Source: Hippopus hippopus
Taxonomy: Eukaryota > Mollusca > Bivalvia > Cardiida > Cardiidae
Assembly: GCA_946811185.2 (NCBI GenBank)
Contig: OX328103.1
Coordinates: forward strand, 744,001-808,000
Direction: 5' to 3'
DNA length: 64,000 nucleotides
The translations under genes and the position numbers were made by a program. Positions 56,038-64,000 of this stretch are shown here, piece by piece. The notes beneath the pieces are model-generated. The model saw only the letters and a program-made list of their open reading frames with translations, searched no databases and was not told where the DNA came from. Each line of letters opens with the position of its first letter. Within the stretch, counting starts at the first letter, position 1.

Positions 56038-56725
56038 AATGTGTCTTCAGTACAGGAACTAGACTATAGCACCCCCACAGGGAAGCTGTATGGGCTTTAC
56101 GTGACCTATGGAGGAACTCTCTTTGACATAGTGCCTCCATTTTTTTCAGTGTTCGGATTTGCCGATGACCACACGTTAAACAAGGGTTTTAGACCATCAC
56201 CAGCCAAGAAGCCAGTGGAATTTACCTTTTTACCAAACGACAAAATTTTAGACTTGTCCAAATTGAAAGCATTTGCAGACGACAAAATAAATGTGACTCA
56301 AAAATTGAAACTTGACTTTAGATGAGTAGAAAACATTGTGGGAAAAAGAGAAAATGCTGGTTACCAGCATTTTCTCCTTTTCCCACAATGTTTTCAGAAG
56401 ACTTCTTTCTCCTGGTAGTTAAAAGTCGGGATTGTGTGGTAAAGAGTTAAGACCTTCAGGACAGTGCACTTCCCATAAATGATTGGATGAATAATAACAA
56501 GTTAAAGATGAACAATTCAAAGACAGAGTTTATTATTTTCGGAATTCTTTCCCAGCTTATGAAGTATATAACCAAAGAAATCAATACATGAATACGTGGT
56601 GATGTTTTTATTTATCTCAAAAATAGATGAGGTGCTACAGCGCTTTTTTTAGATGAAACACTACGCTTGAAAGATCATGTTAATAGAAACTGTTAAACAG
56701 CCATGTTAAATTATTTCAAGATTGT
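56038..56725 (+). pseudogene. Second LINE reverse-transcriptase fragment, split by a MITE
   Basis: The first part (to 56221) reads STPTGKLYGLYVTYG, LFDIVPPFFSVFGFADDHTL and NKGFRPS. FADD with GFADDH.L.K.F is the palm C/catalytic block of a LINE RT, and the preceding part resembles the PQGS..GP..Y block in mutated form. After the MITE (from 56451) it reads DLQDSALPINDWMNNNKLKM and NNSKTEFIIFG, the usual segment after the catalytic motif, then degenerates near ETLRLKDHVNRNC. Frameshifts and stops are present. It is a different element from the LINE at 4402. Confidence 0.78.
56222..56450. mobile_element. TTAA MITE inside the RT fragment
   Basis: TTACCTTTTTACCAAACGAC at the left and GTGTGGTAAAGAGTTAA at the right. 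The core (56330-56398) pairs GAAAACATTGTGGGAAAAAG with CTTTTCCCACAATGTTTTC. Confidence 0.85.
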
Positions 56726-56927
56726 CAGCATTCTGTGCAGTCTGATCTTGATCTACACCGGCCCCAAAAGCGCATGGAGTTGCACTTAGGAGCCCCAAGG
56801 GTTAACAAAATGTGTCAGTCAAAATTTTCAAGCGAAAAAAAAAAGGATCTATTGAAGTCTTTGGATTTCATGAGTGAAGCAAGGTTTTCAAAACAATATA
56901 CTGCATATAGATACAACTTAACCTTAT

Positions 56928-59185
56928 ACCACACAATCCCAAGTTTTAACAATCCTGAGAAAGAAAGCTTTTGAAAACATTGTGGGAAAAGGAGTAAAAG
57001 CTGGTTACCAGCATTTTCTCCTTTGCCCACAATGTTTTCTAGCATTATCAAAGATAATTCCATCATTTTAGCCACATTTGAATCGTTGTCTGCAAACATT
57101 TTCAACCTGGACAAGTCAACAGTTTTGTCCTGTGTTAAAGAGATGAACAGGAGGAAACAGTGTGAATGTCAAGGGATATAACTGTTTACAAATACCAGTC
57201 AAGGAACAAAACTTGAGTTATTTCCCTTTATATTTACACAAGCCTAATAAACTTCATCTGAAGCCTCAAGTAGCCCGAGACATGCAACTCTTTAGCAAAC
57301 GAAAAAAATTTAGACTTGTCCAAATAGAAAGTATTTGCAGACAAAAAATTTAATGCTTCACATTTATGAAATTTGCCTTTGAAAGGGTAGAAAACATCAT
57401 GGGAAAAGGAGAAAATGTTGGTTACCAGCATTTTCTCTTTTTTCCACAACTTTTTCAAAAGTCTTGTTCCTCAGGGTTGAAAAAAATCAGAATTGTGTGG
57501 AAAAAGGGAAAACAGACAAGAGGCCAAGACATTAGCTCAATTGACAAGTCTGCTATCACCTTGATACGACTGAAAGAATGTTGAAAGTGGTGTAAAATAA
57601 ATGTACCATTCAGTCAATCAATATTTAGCTCTATCAAGGTTTAAAATTTTGGTGTGATATAGAAATCAACTCTATGTACATAACCAAAGGCTGGTCCAGC
57701 AGGTCCCATGAGCGCCAGATCACTTTCTTAGCCAAGTATAACATCAGCCATATTGATTGTACACTCTTTTCCAAATGGCACAATTTTACACTAATCGAAA
57801 TTGAAAGCGTTTTAAAAATTAGAAAAAATAATTATGGCTCAATAATGGTTTGTAATTGAAGGGGTAGAAAACATTTTGCTGTTAACCAGCATTTTTCTCC
57901 TTTTCCCAGAATGTTTCCTGAAGCCTTTTTGTTCAGGGACTAAAACTTGGGATTGTGTTGTAAGGGGTTAAATAATTATTAAAGGTCTTCTTGATCTTAT
58001 ATTTTATTATTTTTGTAATTAACTAGCAAAATTTTGTGACCAGTATTATGAAATTCTGCCATAAATGGATCCAAAATTCATTAAAAATGCACAAAGAGAC
58101 GCCAATAAATTAAAAACTTTTCTGGGGGGAACTCCAAATCCCCCTCTCCTCCTCTCCTCCTCTCATGCCTTCAGCACTCGTTACTTGAAGGATCGCTTTC
58201 CACTACATGCAACAAGCCTGAATAAAAAAAGACAGATAGGTGTTAAACTTAATTGCTATTCTTTCATGACCATAAATGAGGCTTTTAAAAACATTCTGAG
58301 AAAAGGAAAAAATGCTGGTAATCAAAATTGTGTTGTATGGTAGATAGTTACACAGTCCTTGCACCTGTACACCCACAAACAACCAAGAGCTTCCAGTGAG
58401 GCTCAAACCCAGGACCTCCAGGTTACAAGTCTTACACTTTACCAATAAGGCACCCAGTACCTCATAAATTTTGAGGAATCTTAAATTTGTCATTTCGTAA
58501 AGAGTTAACTCTTTACTAAACAACAAAATTCCACACTTGTCTAATTTGAAAGCATTAGCAGACAACACATCAAATAAGGCTCATATCAAGAGATTTTTCT
58601 TTGATTGGATAAGACATTGTTGGTCATGAGCATTTGCTCCCTTTCACATGATGGTTTCAAAAGTCTTCTTCTTTAAGATTACCAAAACTTAGGATTGTTA
58701 GGCAAAGAGTTATGGCTGACAAGAGAAAATGATGATGAATTTAAACAGACAAAGTTTTCAATTTTTTTTTTCAGTCCATACTGAGAAATTAGTTACATAA
58801 TCATTCAGATTTAAAATAAAAAGCAAGAAGGAACGATCTGTCTTCTTTTATACTTTCAAACAATATTCTACTATCATTTTAAATGAGACATCGATGGAGA
58901 TTTTTCTGACAAATGGAGATATATATTATGAATATATAAATTGCATGATGGTCTTTCCCGTTACCCCACGGCAAAAAAGTTTCGAATTGTCTGAATTAAA
59001 ACTGCTATGAGACGACAAACTAAATATAGCTCAAATCATGCGATTTGCCCATGAAGGGGTAGAAAACATTGTGGGAAAAGGAGAAAATGCTGGTTACCAG
59101 CATTTTCTTCTTTTCTCATGATGTTTTCAAAAGGCTTCTTATTGAGGGTCGTTAAAATGGGGGATTATGTAGAAAAGGATTAAAG
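56928..59185. repeat. Series of TTAA-MITE copies, one carrying a SINE head
   Basis: Copies lie at about 56928-57144, 57288-57513, 57750-57970 (centre deleted), 58240-58505 (interrupted by the tRNA-like head at 58350-58460), 58504-58713 and 58970-59185. Cores around GCTGGTTACCAGC remain strongly palindromic at 56970-57040, 57392-57460 and 59062-59130. Confidence 0.78.
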
Positions 59186-59339
59186 ATGGGACTAATCTGT
59201 CACAATTACCTTGTAATCTGTCACAGAACACAGATTCAAAACACACTTTTACAAAATTATCACCCAACTTGACAAATTGCCCTGTTTATTTCGAAATTGT
59301 GCATTAATTGCTTGTAGATTTATGTCTTTTTATGTCATT

Positions 59340-60640
59340 TTCTAAAATCCTCACCACTCAACAAAATTTTGGACTATGCAGCGGACAAAGTAAAAGTTGG
59401 CTAAAATGGTGGAAATTGTCTTTAAAAGGGAATAAAACATTGTAGAAAAAGGACAAAATGCTGGTACCCATAATTCATGGCTTCTTTACTTTCTTAAATC
59501 CTTCTCTGTCGACAAAATTTTAGACTTGTTCAAACTGAAAGCATTTGCAGGGGACAAATAAAAATCGGCTTAAATGGTGGGATTTGTCTTAAAAAGGGAA
59601 GACAACATTGTGGAAAAAGGACAAAATACTCGTGACTTCTTCACTTTCTTAAATCCTTACCAGTCAACAAAATTTGAAAGTGTAGAAAACAATGTGAGAT
59701 CAGGACAAAATGCTCATTACCATGGTTTATTAATTCTTCGCTTTCTTCAGTCTGTATTAGTTGACAAAAGTTTTAGATTTATCTAAATTGCAATTATTTG
59801 CAGAGGATAATCAATATGTTGGCTCAAATGATGCAATTTGTCTAAAAAGAAAACATTGTGAGAAAAGGACAAAATGCAGGTTATAATGATATACAACTTC
59901 TTCACTGTCTCAATTCCTGACCAGGAGACAAAATTTTAGACTTGTCCAAACTGAAAGTATTTGTAGAGGACAGTTTAAGTTTAGCTAAAATGATGGTATT
60001 TGTATTTTAAAGTGAAGAAAATATCATGGAAAAAGGATAAAATGCTGGTACCCATGCTTTATGACTTGTTTACTTTCTAAAATCCTTACCAGTAGAAAAA
60101 AATTTTAGACTAGGGTAGTCTAAATCAAATTCATTTGCAGAGAACAAGTTAAGTTTGGCTCAAATAATGCGGTTTGTCAATGAAAGGGAAGAAAATATTG
60201 TGGAAAAAGACAAACTGTTGGTTACCATGATTTATGACTTCTTCGCTTTCTCAGATCCTTCTCAGTCTACAAAATTTTAGACTTGTCAAATTGGAAATAT
60301 TTCCAGGGGAAAAAATTAACTAAGTTTGACTCAAATGGTGGGATTTATCTTTGAAAGGGTAGAAAACATTGTGGAAAAAGGAGAAAATGCTTTTGCAGAT
60401 AACAAATTAAGTATAGTTCAAATTATTGAATTTGTCTTTAACAGGGAAAAATACATAGTGGGAAAAGGACAAAATGCTGGTTACCACGAGTTATGACTTC
60501 TTTCTTAAATACTTACCAGTTAACAAAATTTTCAATTTGTTCAAACTAAAAGCATTTTCAGAGGAAAAAGTAAGTTTGGCTCATCTGATGGGATTTGTCA
60601 TTAGATATGTTAGTTTTCTTGATGGGCTAAAAATGTCATG
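59340..60640 (+). repeat. Tandem array made of the MITE left half, about 130-165 bp units
   Basis: Eight or nine units repeat CAACAAAATTTTAGACTTGT, CAAACTGAAAGCATTTGCAG, a GGATTTGTCTTTAAAAGGG-like block, AACATTGTGGAAAAAGGACA, AAATGCTGGT and then TTATGACTTCTTCACTTTCT. The complementary right half is missing in nearly every unit; TTCTTCACTTTCTTAAATCC takes its place. Confidence 0.78.
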
Positions 60641-60952
60641 TCCATCAGTTTAATGCTGGAACGCTTCATCCATACAGTGCCATACTTTTATAGACATTCT
60701 AGATCAAAATCAGACTTAATAAAATAAACCATCTGATTTTGGATCTACATTGTAAGCAAAGTGAAGAAAGAGACATTCTTGTTAAACCATTTCTTGAAAT
60801 TATGTGAATTCTTTTTTTCATGTATTTAAGGTTGAACTCTTTAACACATAGTCCTAAAATTCAATGACCTTGAGGAAAAAAACAGAATTTTCTCCTTTTT
60901 CCCACAACATATTCTACCCTTTTGAAGGGATATCTTCATGTTTGAGTGGCAT

Positions 60953-61177
60953 TTAATTGTTTACCAAACAACAAAATTATAGACTGGTCCAAATTGAAAG
61001 CATTTGCAGACGACAAAATGTGACTGAAAAATTTAAATTTTGTTTGGGAAGGGTAGAAAACATTATGGGAAAAGGAGAAAATGCTGGTTACCAGCATTTT
61101 CTCCTTTTCCCACAATATTTTCAAAAGGCTTCTTTCTCAGGGTCGTTAAAAGTCAGGATTGTATGGTAAAGAGTTAG
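60953..61177. mobile_element. TTAA MITE nested in a MITE
   Basis: TTAATTGTTTACCAAACAAC to GTATGGTAAAGAGTTAG, with near-perfect hairpin 61055-61125 (GGAGAAAATGCTGGTTACCA). Confidence 0.83.
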
Positions 61178-61221
61178 TTGGTTGTCTGCATAATTATGCT
61201 TTCAATTTAGACAAGTCTTTA

Positions 61222-61941
61222 CAAGGGTCGTTCATTTAATTGTGTTACTGGGTGTGTATGAGACGCATTATATTAAATGCATATATTCCATTGTCACAAT
61301 TTTTGTACTTTTAAGAAGAATTTTGGCCATTTTTACATGAGTAGCCTTTTGTTCATCTGTTAAGAGGTGGAGGACCCATCAAGTGCAAATCTTACAAAGT
61401 TTTAACTCCTTGGTCAAAATCTTATGAACTCTGACACCGATGATATACCAACTCCCGTAGCTATTTCTTTCACTGTAAGCCTGGCATCCTGCAAATTAAA
61501 TCTGCCACAACAAAAACATTTTCTTTGGAAGCTGCAGTTTTGGGTTGACCGGGACAGGGGGCATTTTTTAAATTAGTTCTACCATATTTAAATTTTTTAC
61601 ACCATCTGAAAACCAACCGTTTTGATACTGCCGAAGCCCAATGCATCTGACATAATTCACTAAATATTTGTGGAGCTGAAATAATAAGACTAACACGACT
61701 TTTAATATAGGCCCTAATTTCAAGCTTTGCTTTTGGCTTCATTGTACATACAGTGATATAGCCAGTGTATATGACTGCACCTACTATAATTTCAATAACT
61801 TTTGAAAGAATGAACCTATCAAAACAAAATTTCGTGCCAATATTCAAAACGACTTGCTGGTGAAAATATCGTTATTTCCGTGTGATATATGGTCATGTGG
61901 TATGGTGGCCTATTAGTGACACAATGAAATGAATGACCTTC
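61222..61941 (-). mobile_element. mariner deletion derivative, TA duplication
   Basis: The left end CAAGGGTCGTTCATTTAATT continues GTGTTACT; the right end on the opposite strand is TGAAGGTCATTCATTTCATT then GTGTCACT. TA flanks both sides (61220-61221; 61942-61943). The element is 720 bp against about 1.3 kb for a complete mariner, so most of the transposase, including the catalytic domain, is deleted. Confidence 0.83.
61300..61742 (-). pseudogene. mariner transposase, N-terminal fragment
   Basis: From ATG at 61742 the product reads MKPKAKLEIRAYIKSRVSLI, then IFSELCQMHWASAVSKRLVF and RWCKKFKYGRTNL. This is the paired helix-turn-helix DNA-binding region of mariner transposases (SK..VFRW...F..GR..L.D.P..G.P). 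The open frame ends at 61470. A frameshifted continuation (LTVKEIATGVGIS) follows to about 61330. The DD34D catalytic domain is absent. It cannot encode an active enzyme. Confidence 0.85.
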
Positions 61942-62256
61942 ATACTGTAGGTAAAAAATTAAGTATAAGGCTTAAGTGGCAAAAATACTGGTATTAATCT
62001 AGATTTCTACAAATATCTGGTCCCATGTTCCCATTTCCTTTTAATGTCACACCGAAGAACAACTTTGGTGACAAAATATACTTTTATTGCAAACTAGGTG
62101 AAAAAACAAAAAGATAAATGAATATTACTGTTCTTCTTGAAATTCAGAATGAGGCTACAGGGAATTCTGCTCATAAATGACTTTCTTGATACTTTTTATA
62201 ATAAACACTCTATATGCAATTGTCAAACTTTTACAGCCAGTCTTTGATGCTCTGCT

Positions 62257-62410
62257 GTTAACCTTAAAAGTGCCTTTCATAACAATTGTTGCTTTTGCAG
62301 CCAGTGTAGATCAAGATCAGACTGCACGAAACGTGCAGTCTGATCTATGATCTACACTGTCCGCTTTACTATGACGTTCTAGACAAAAGCAACATTAATA
62401 ATTCAATTAT
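62257..62410. mobile_element. Palindromic family P2, truncated at its right end
   Basis: GTTAACCTTAAAAGTGCCTT start; centre CAGTGTAGATCAAGATCAGA pairs with TCTGATCTATGATCTACACT across CTGCACGAAACGTGCAG, the best-preserved P2 core here. The right end is lost at the MITE border. Confidence 0.75.
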
Positions 62411-62608
62411 TTAACTCTTTACCAAACCACAAAATTTTTTACTTGTCCAGAATAAAAGCATTTGCAAGCCACAAATTAAATGTAGCCTAAATGATGGGAT
62501 TTGCATGCAAAAAGGTAAAAAACTTTGATCGAAAAGGGGAAAATGCTGGTTACCAGTATTTTCTCGTTATCCCACAATCTTTTCAAAAGGCTCTTATCTC
62601 AGAGTAGA

Positions 62609-63341
62609 AGAATAAGATGGCTGAGTGCAGGTTTCCCGGCTATCCTGAGATGTTGATCCCTACCAGATAGAGAGTGTTGAGTTGGTAGATCCAATAAGAT
62701 TCTTGTAGGAGCCTGAAGATGGTGCTCTTGGCAGACTCGGGGTCAGTGCGGATGTTTTTAATTATTTGATATTTAACATCCTAGAGAGTGTGAGAATCTG
62801 AGTTGAAATGATTGGCCATGGGAGTGGAGTGTCTTTATTTAGGCGTATGTCCTTGAGGTGTTCCTCAATCCTGATTTGAAACTCACGTTTAGTTTCTCCC
62901 ATGTATTGTTTGTAACACTTGTTGCACGTTCAGAGATAGACAACGTTCTTGGTTGTACAGTGTCCTCTTAATATGCAGTGATATTTAAGCGATGTGTAAG
63001 TACTTTGGAAGACTTTGCTTTTGTTCATCCGACTGCAGGAGTTGCAGTTAGGGAGTGTGACCAAAGCATGTCTTCTCCTGAAGATATGCTCCCTGATGAC
63101 ATGCCCCAACGGAACACAGACAATAGCATGTCTCCCAGGTCTAATGATGTCCCAGATACTGATATGCCCAGAAGCATGTCTCCACAGATAAGCAAGGCTA
63201 ATAGCTTGACTCCTCTAGGAGACTTGCTTCCTTGCTCGGCATCGCAACCAGACCGCAGCAACATAGTTGATAGCATTTCACCAGAGTCCAGTCAAGCAAC
63301 TGGCACGGCCCGTCCGGTCTCTTTCCAGCCAACATCTTCTA
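62609..63341 (-). mobile_element. Penelope-like (GIY-YIG) retroelement fragment with 16-bp target duplication
   Basis: Bordered by TCTTATCTCAGAGTAG at 62593-62608 and 63342-63357. On the minus strand it carries the end of a retroelement ORF with a GIY-YIG nuclease domain near its 3' end (the 62609 side), then a short untranslated end. It is 733 bp, so it is 5'-truncated and lacks the RT. A 127-codon open frame runs on the opposite strand. Confidence 0.75.
62639..62985 (-). pseudogene. GIY-YIG endonuclease domain, Penelope-like, frameshifted
   Basis: Pieces on the minus strand read HCTTKNVVYL, CNKCYKQYMGETKREFQIRI, EEHLKDIRLNKDTP, ANHFNSDSHTL, then a stop (TAG), DVKYQIIKNI and LLQESYWIYQLNTLY. 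VVYL...C..CY.QY.GET...F..R...H is the GIY-YIG core as found at the C-terminus of Penelope-like elements; the Arg, the His and the later W/Y residues follow at the usual spacing. At least two frameshifts and one stop break it. It is a dead copy. Confidence 0.75.
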
Positions 63342-63361
63342 TCTTATCTCAGAGTAGTTAA
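62978..63361 (+). other. 127-codon open frame with repeated SM(S)SP motifs, probably antisense of the retroelement
   Basis: The frame contains five spaced motifs: SMSSPEDM, SMSPRSND, SMSPQISK, SLTPLGDL and SISPESSQ. A possible acceptor (CGACTGCAG) lies at about 63039. It lies mostly inside the 733-bp insertion, opposite to the GIY-YIG frame; the minus strand also has long open stretches there. I do not regard it as a proven gene. Confidence 0.25.
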
Positions 63362-63739
63362 AACACATGAATGTTGGTGCAGGGTTAAGGTCTACGGCCC
63401 CTAACTCTCATATAAGAAGACAGAAGCTGCCGAGATTGACTGAATAACCTTTACAAAAATGTCGATGATACACGTTATTTACCGATGAGTTAGTGGTCGT
63501 AATCCTTAAATCTAACTCCTAGATTGAAAATACCTGCTTGGTTTATTGGGCACTCTAAAGTTAACGCAGACTTTTGACGCAGATGTGAAGAATTTGAATC
63601 CTAGCTCGTGCAACAGGTTTTTTTCCAGAGATTTTCAGAAAGTCACAACCACAAGAATGTCTCTCTCACACCACTAAACTCTGGATGACAACTAATTACG
63701 GCACAAATAAGAAAATAGCAGGGTTCTGGGAAAAGGGGC

Positions 63740-64000
63740 TTTAACACTTTATCACACAATCCCAACTTTTAACAAACCAGAAAAAGAAGACTAAAGAAAA
63801 CTTTGTGGGAAAAGGAGAGAATGCTGGTTACCAGCATTTTCTCCTAAACCCACAATACTTTTTACCCTGTCAAAGCACTTCAGTTGGTTTGTACAAATAT
63901 CAGATATGTCATCTGGAGATACTGTCAACTTCGTAGAGTCTAAAATTGTTTGTCTTGGGGTTAGGGAAACCTGATTTGCAAAATACTGTGAAAAAAGGAG
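63740..64000. repeat. TTAA MITE and the start of another at the window end
   Basis: TTTAACACTTTATCACACAA left end, core 63795-63860 with GAGAGAATGCTGGTTACCAG, right arm AGATATGTCATCTGGAGATA to about 63960. The next core (ACTGTGAAAAAAGGAG) is cut by the window edge. Confidence 0.75.

Larger units (their letters stand above)
60835..61965. mobile_element. TTAA MITE interrupted twice (MITE plus mariner)
   Basis: Left part TTGAACTCTTTAACACATAG (60830) to GTGGCATTTAA (60956); middle TTGGTTGTCTGCATAATTAT plus GCTTTCAATTTAGACAAGTC (61178-61219); right GTAGGTAAAAAATTAAG (61946-61962). These join to give one ordinary family member. Confidence 0.75.
62411..63388. mobile_element. TTAA MITE split by a Penelope-like insertion
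   Basis: The left part TTAACTCTTTACCAAACCAC (62411) to CTCTTATCTCAGAGTAG (62608) and the right part from 63358 (TTAAAACACATGAATGTTGG to CAGGGTTAA, 63388) make one family member. The 16 bases TCTTATCTCAGAGTAG are duplicated at the break. Confidence 0.8.

Overview
The window is eukaryotic nuclear DNA, AT-rich, with spliced exons and very dense transposable elements. The short interspersed palindromic elements and the arrays that begin with TTAGCTCACCTGAGC or TTAGCTCCACTGGCC and end in a GGGCCATCATGGCCC hairpin look like bivalve mollusc repeats. A Dreissena-like mussel is my guess from memory and is not proven by the sequence.

Host gene. One gene is clear: the C-terminal half of an SLC22-family (organic cation/anion/carnitine-type) transporter on the + strand. 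It is spread over six exons at 10942-11042, 16949-17166, 22285-22405, 24330-24402, 32495-32591 and 34240-34352. All five introns have GT/AG borders and all five junction phases agree. Together the exons give 240 codons plus a stop, covering the end of the central cytoplasmic loop and TM7 to TM12. The N-terminal half was not found in bases 1-10941 and probably lies upstream of the window. The 3' end of the first visible exon, with its splice donor, is present three times in tandem.

Repeat layout. (1) A palindromic MITE family of about 220-230 bp with TTAA target sites and CCCTTTACCA-like ends (piggyBac-like) is present in roughly 45 full or partial copies; its core is a near-perfect hairpin of about 60 bp. 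(2) Helitron/Helentron-like non-autonomous elements (here types A, A2, B and C) carry short subterminal inverted repeats, terminal hairpins and internal minisatellite arrays with units of about 147, 165 or 321 bp. They are nested inside one another and inside MITEs at T-rich sites. (3) Three further palindromic families are called P2, P3 and P5 here. (4) Autonomous-type remnants are: a 5'-truncated LINE with RT (4402-7716), a second RT fragment split by a MITE (56038-56725), a Penelope-like GIY-YIG fragment with a 16-bp target duplication (62609-63341), a mariner deletion derivative (61222-61941), a pogo-like element (35873-37892) and a 1.7-kb TIR element (39863-41604). (5) tRNA-derived SINEs lie at about 7.9, 11.4, 19.5 and 52.2 kb. 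(6) Simple arrays include TCATGTGAC (38.5-39.0 kb) and GAAAGAGATATTTTGTGAC (42.3-43.0 kb).

Region by region: 1-10.9 kb, repeats, LINE and MITE cluster upstream of the exons; 10.9-34.4 kb, the transporter gene with introns packed with nested elements, including a 200-N assembly gap; 34.4-46.7 kb, MITEs and DNA transposons; 46.8-51.5 kb, a giant imperfect inverted repeat; 51.5-64 kb, nested MITEs, Helentron-like arrays and retroelement fragments. No CRISPR array, rRNA or canonical tRNA gene was seen. Most open frames over the repeats are chance frames of tandem units.
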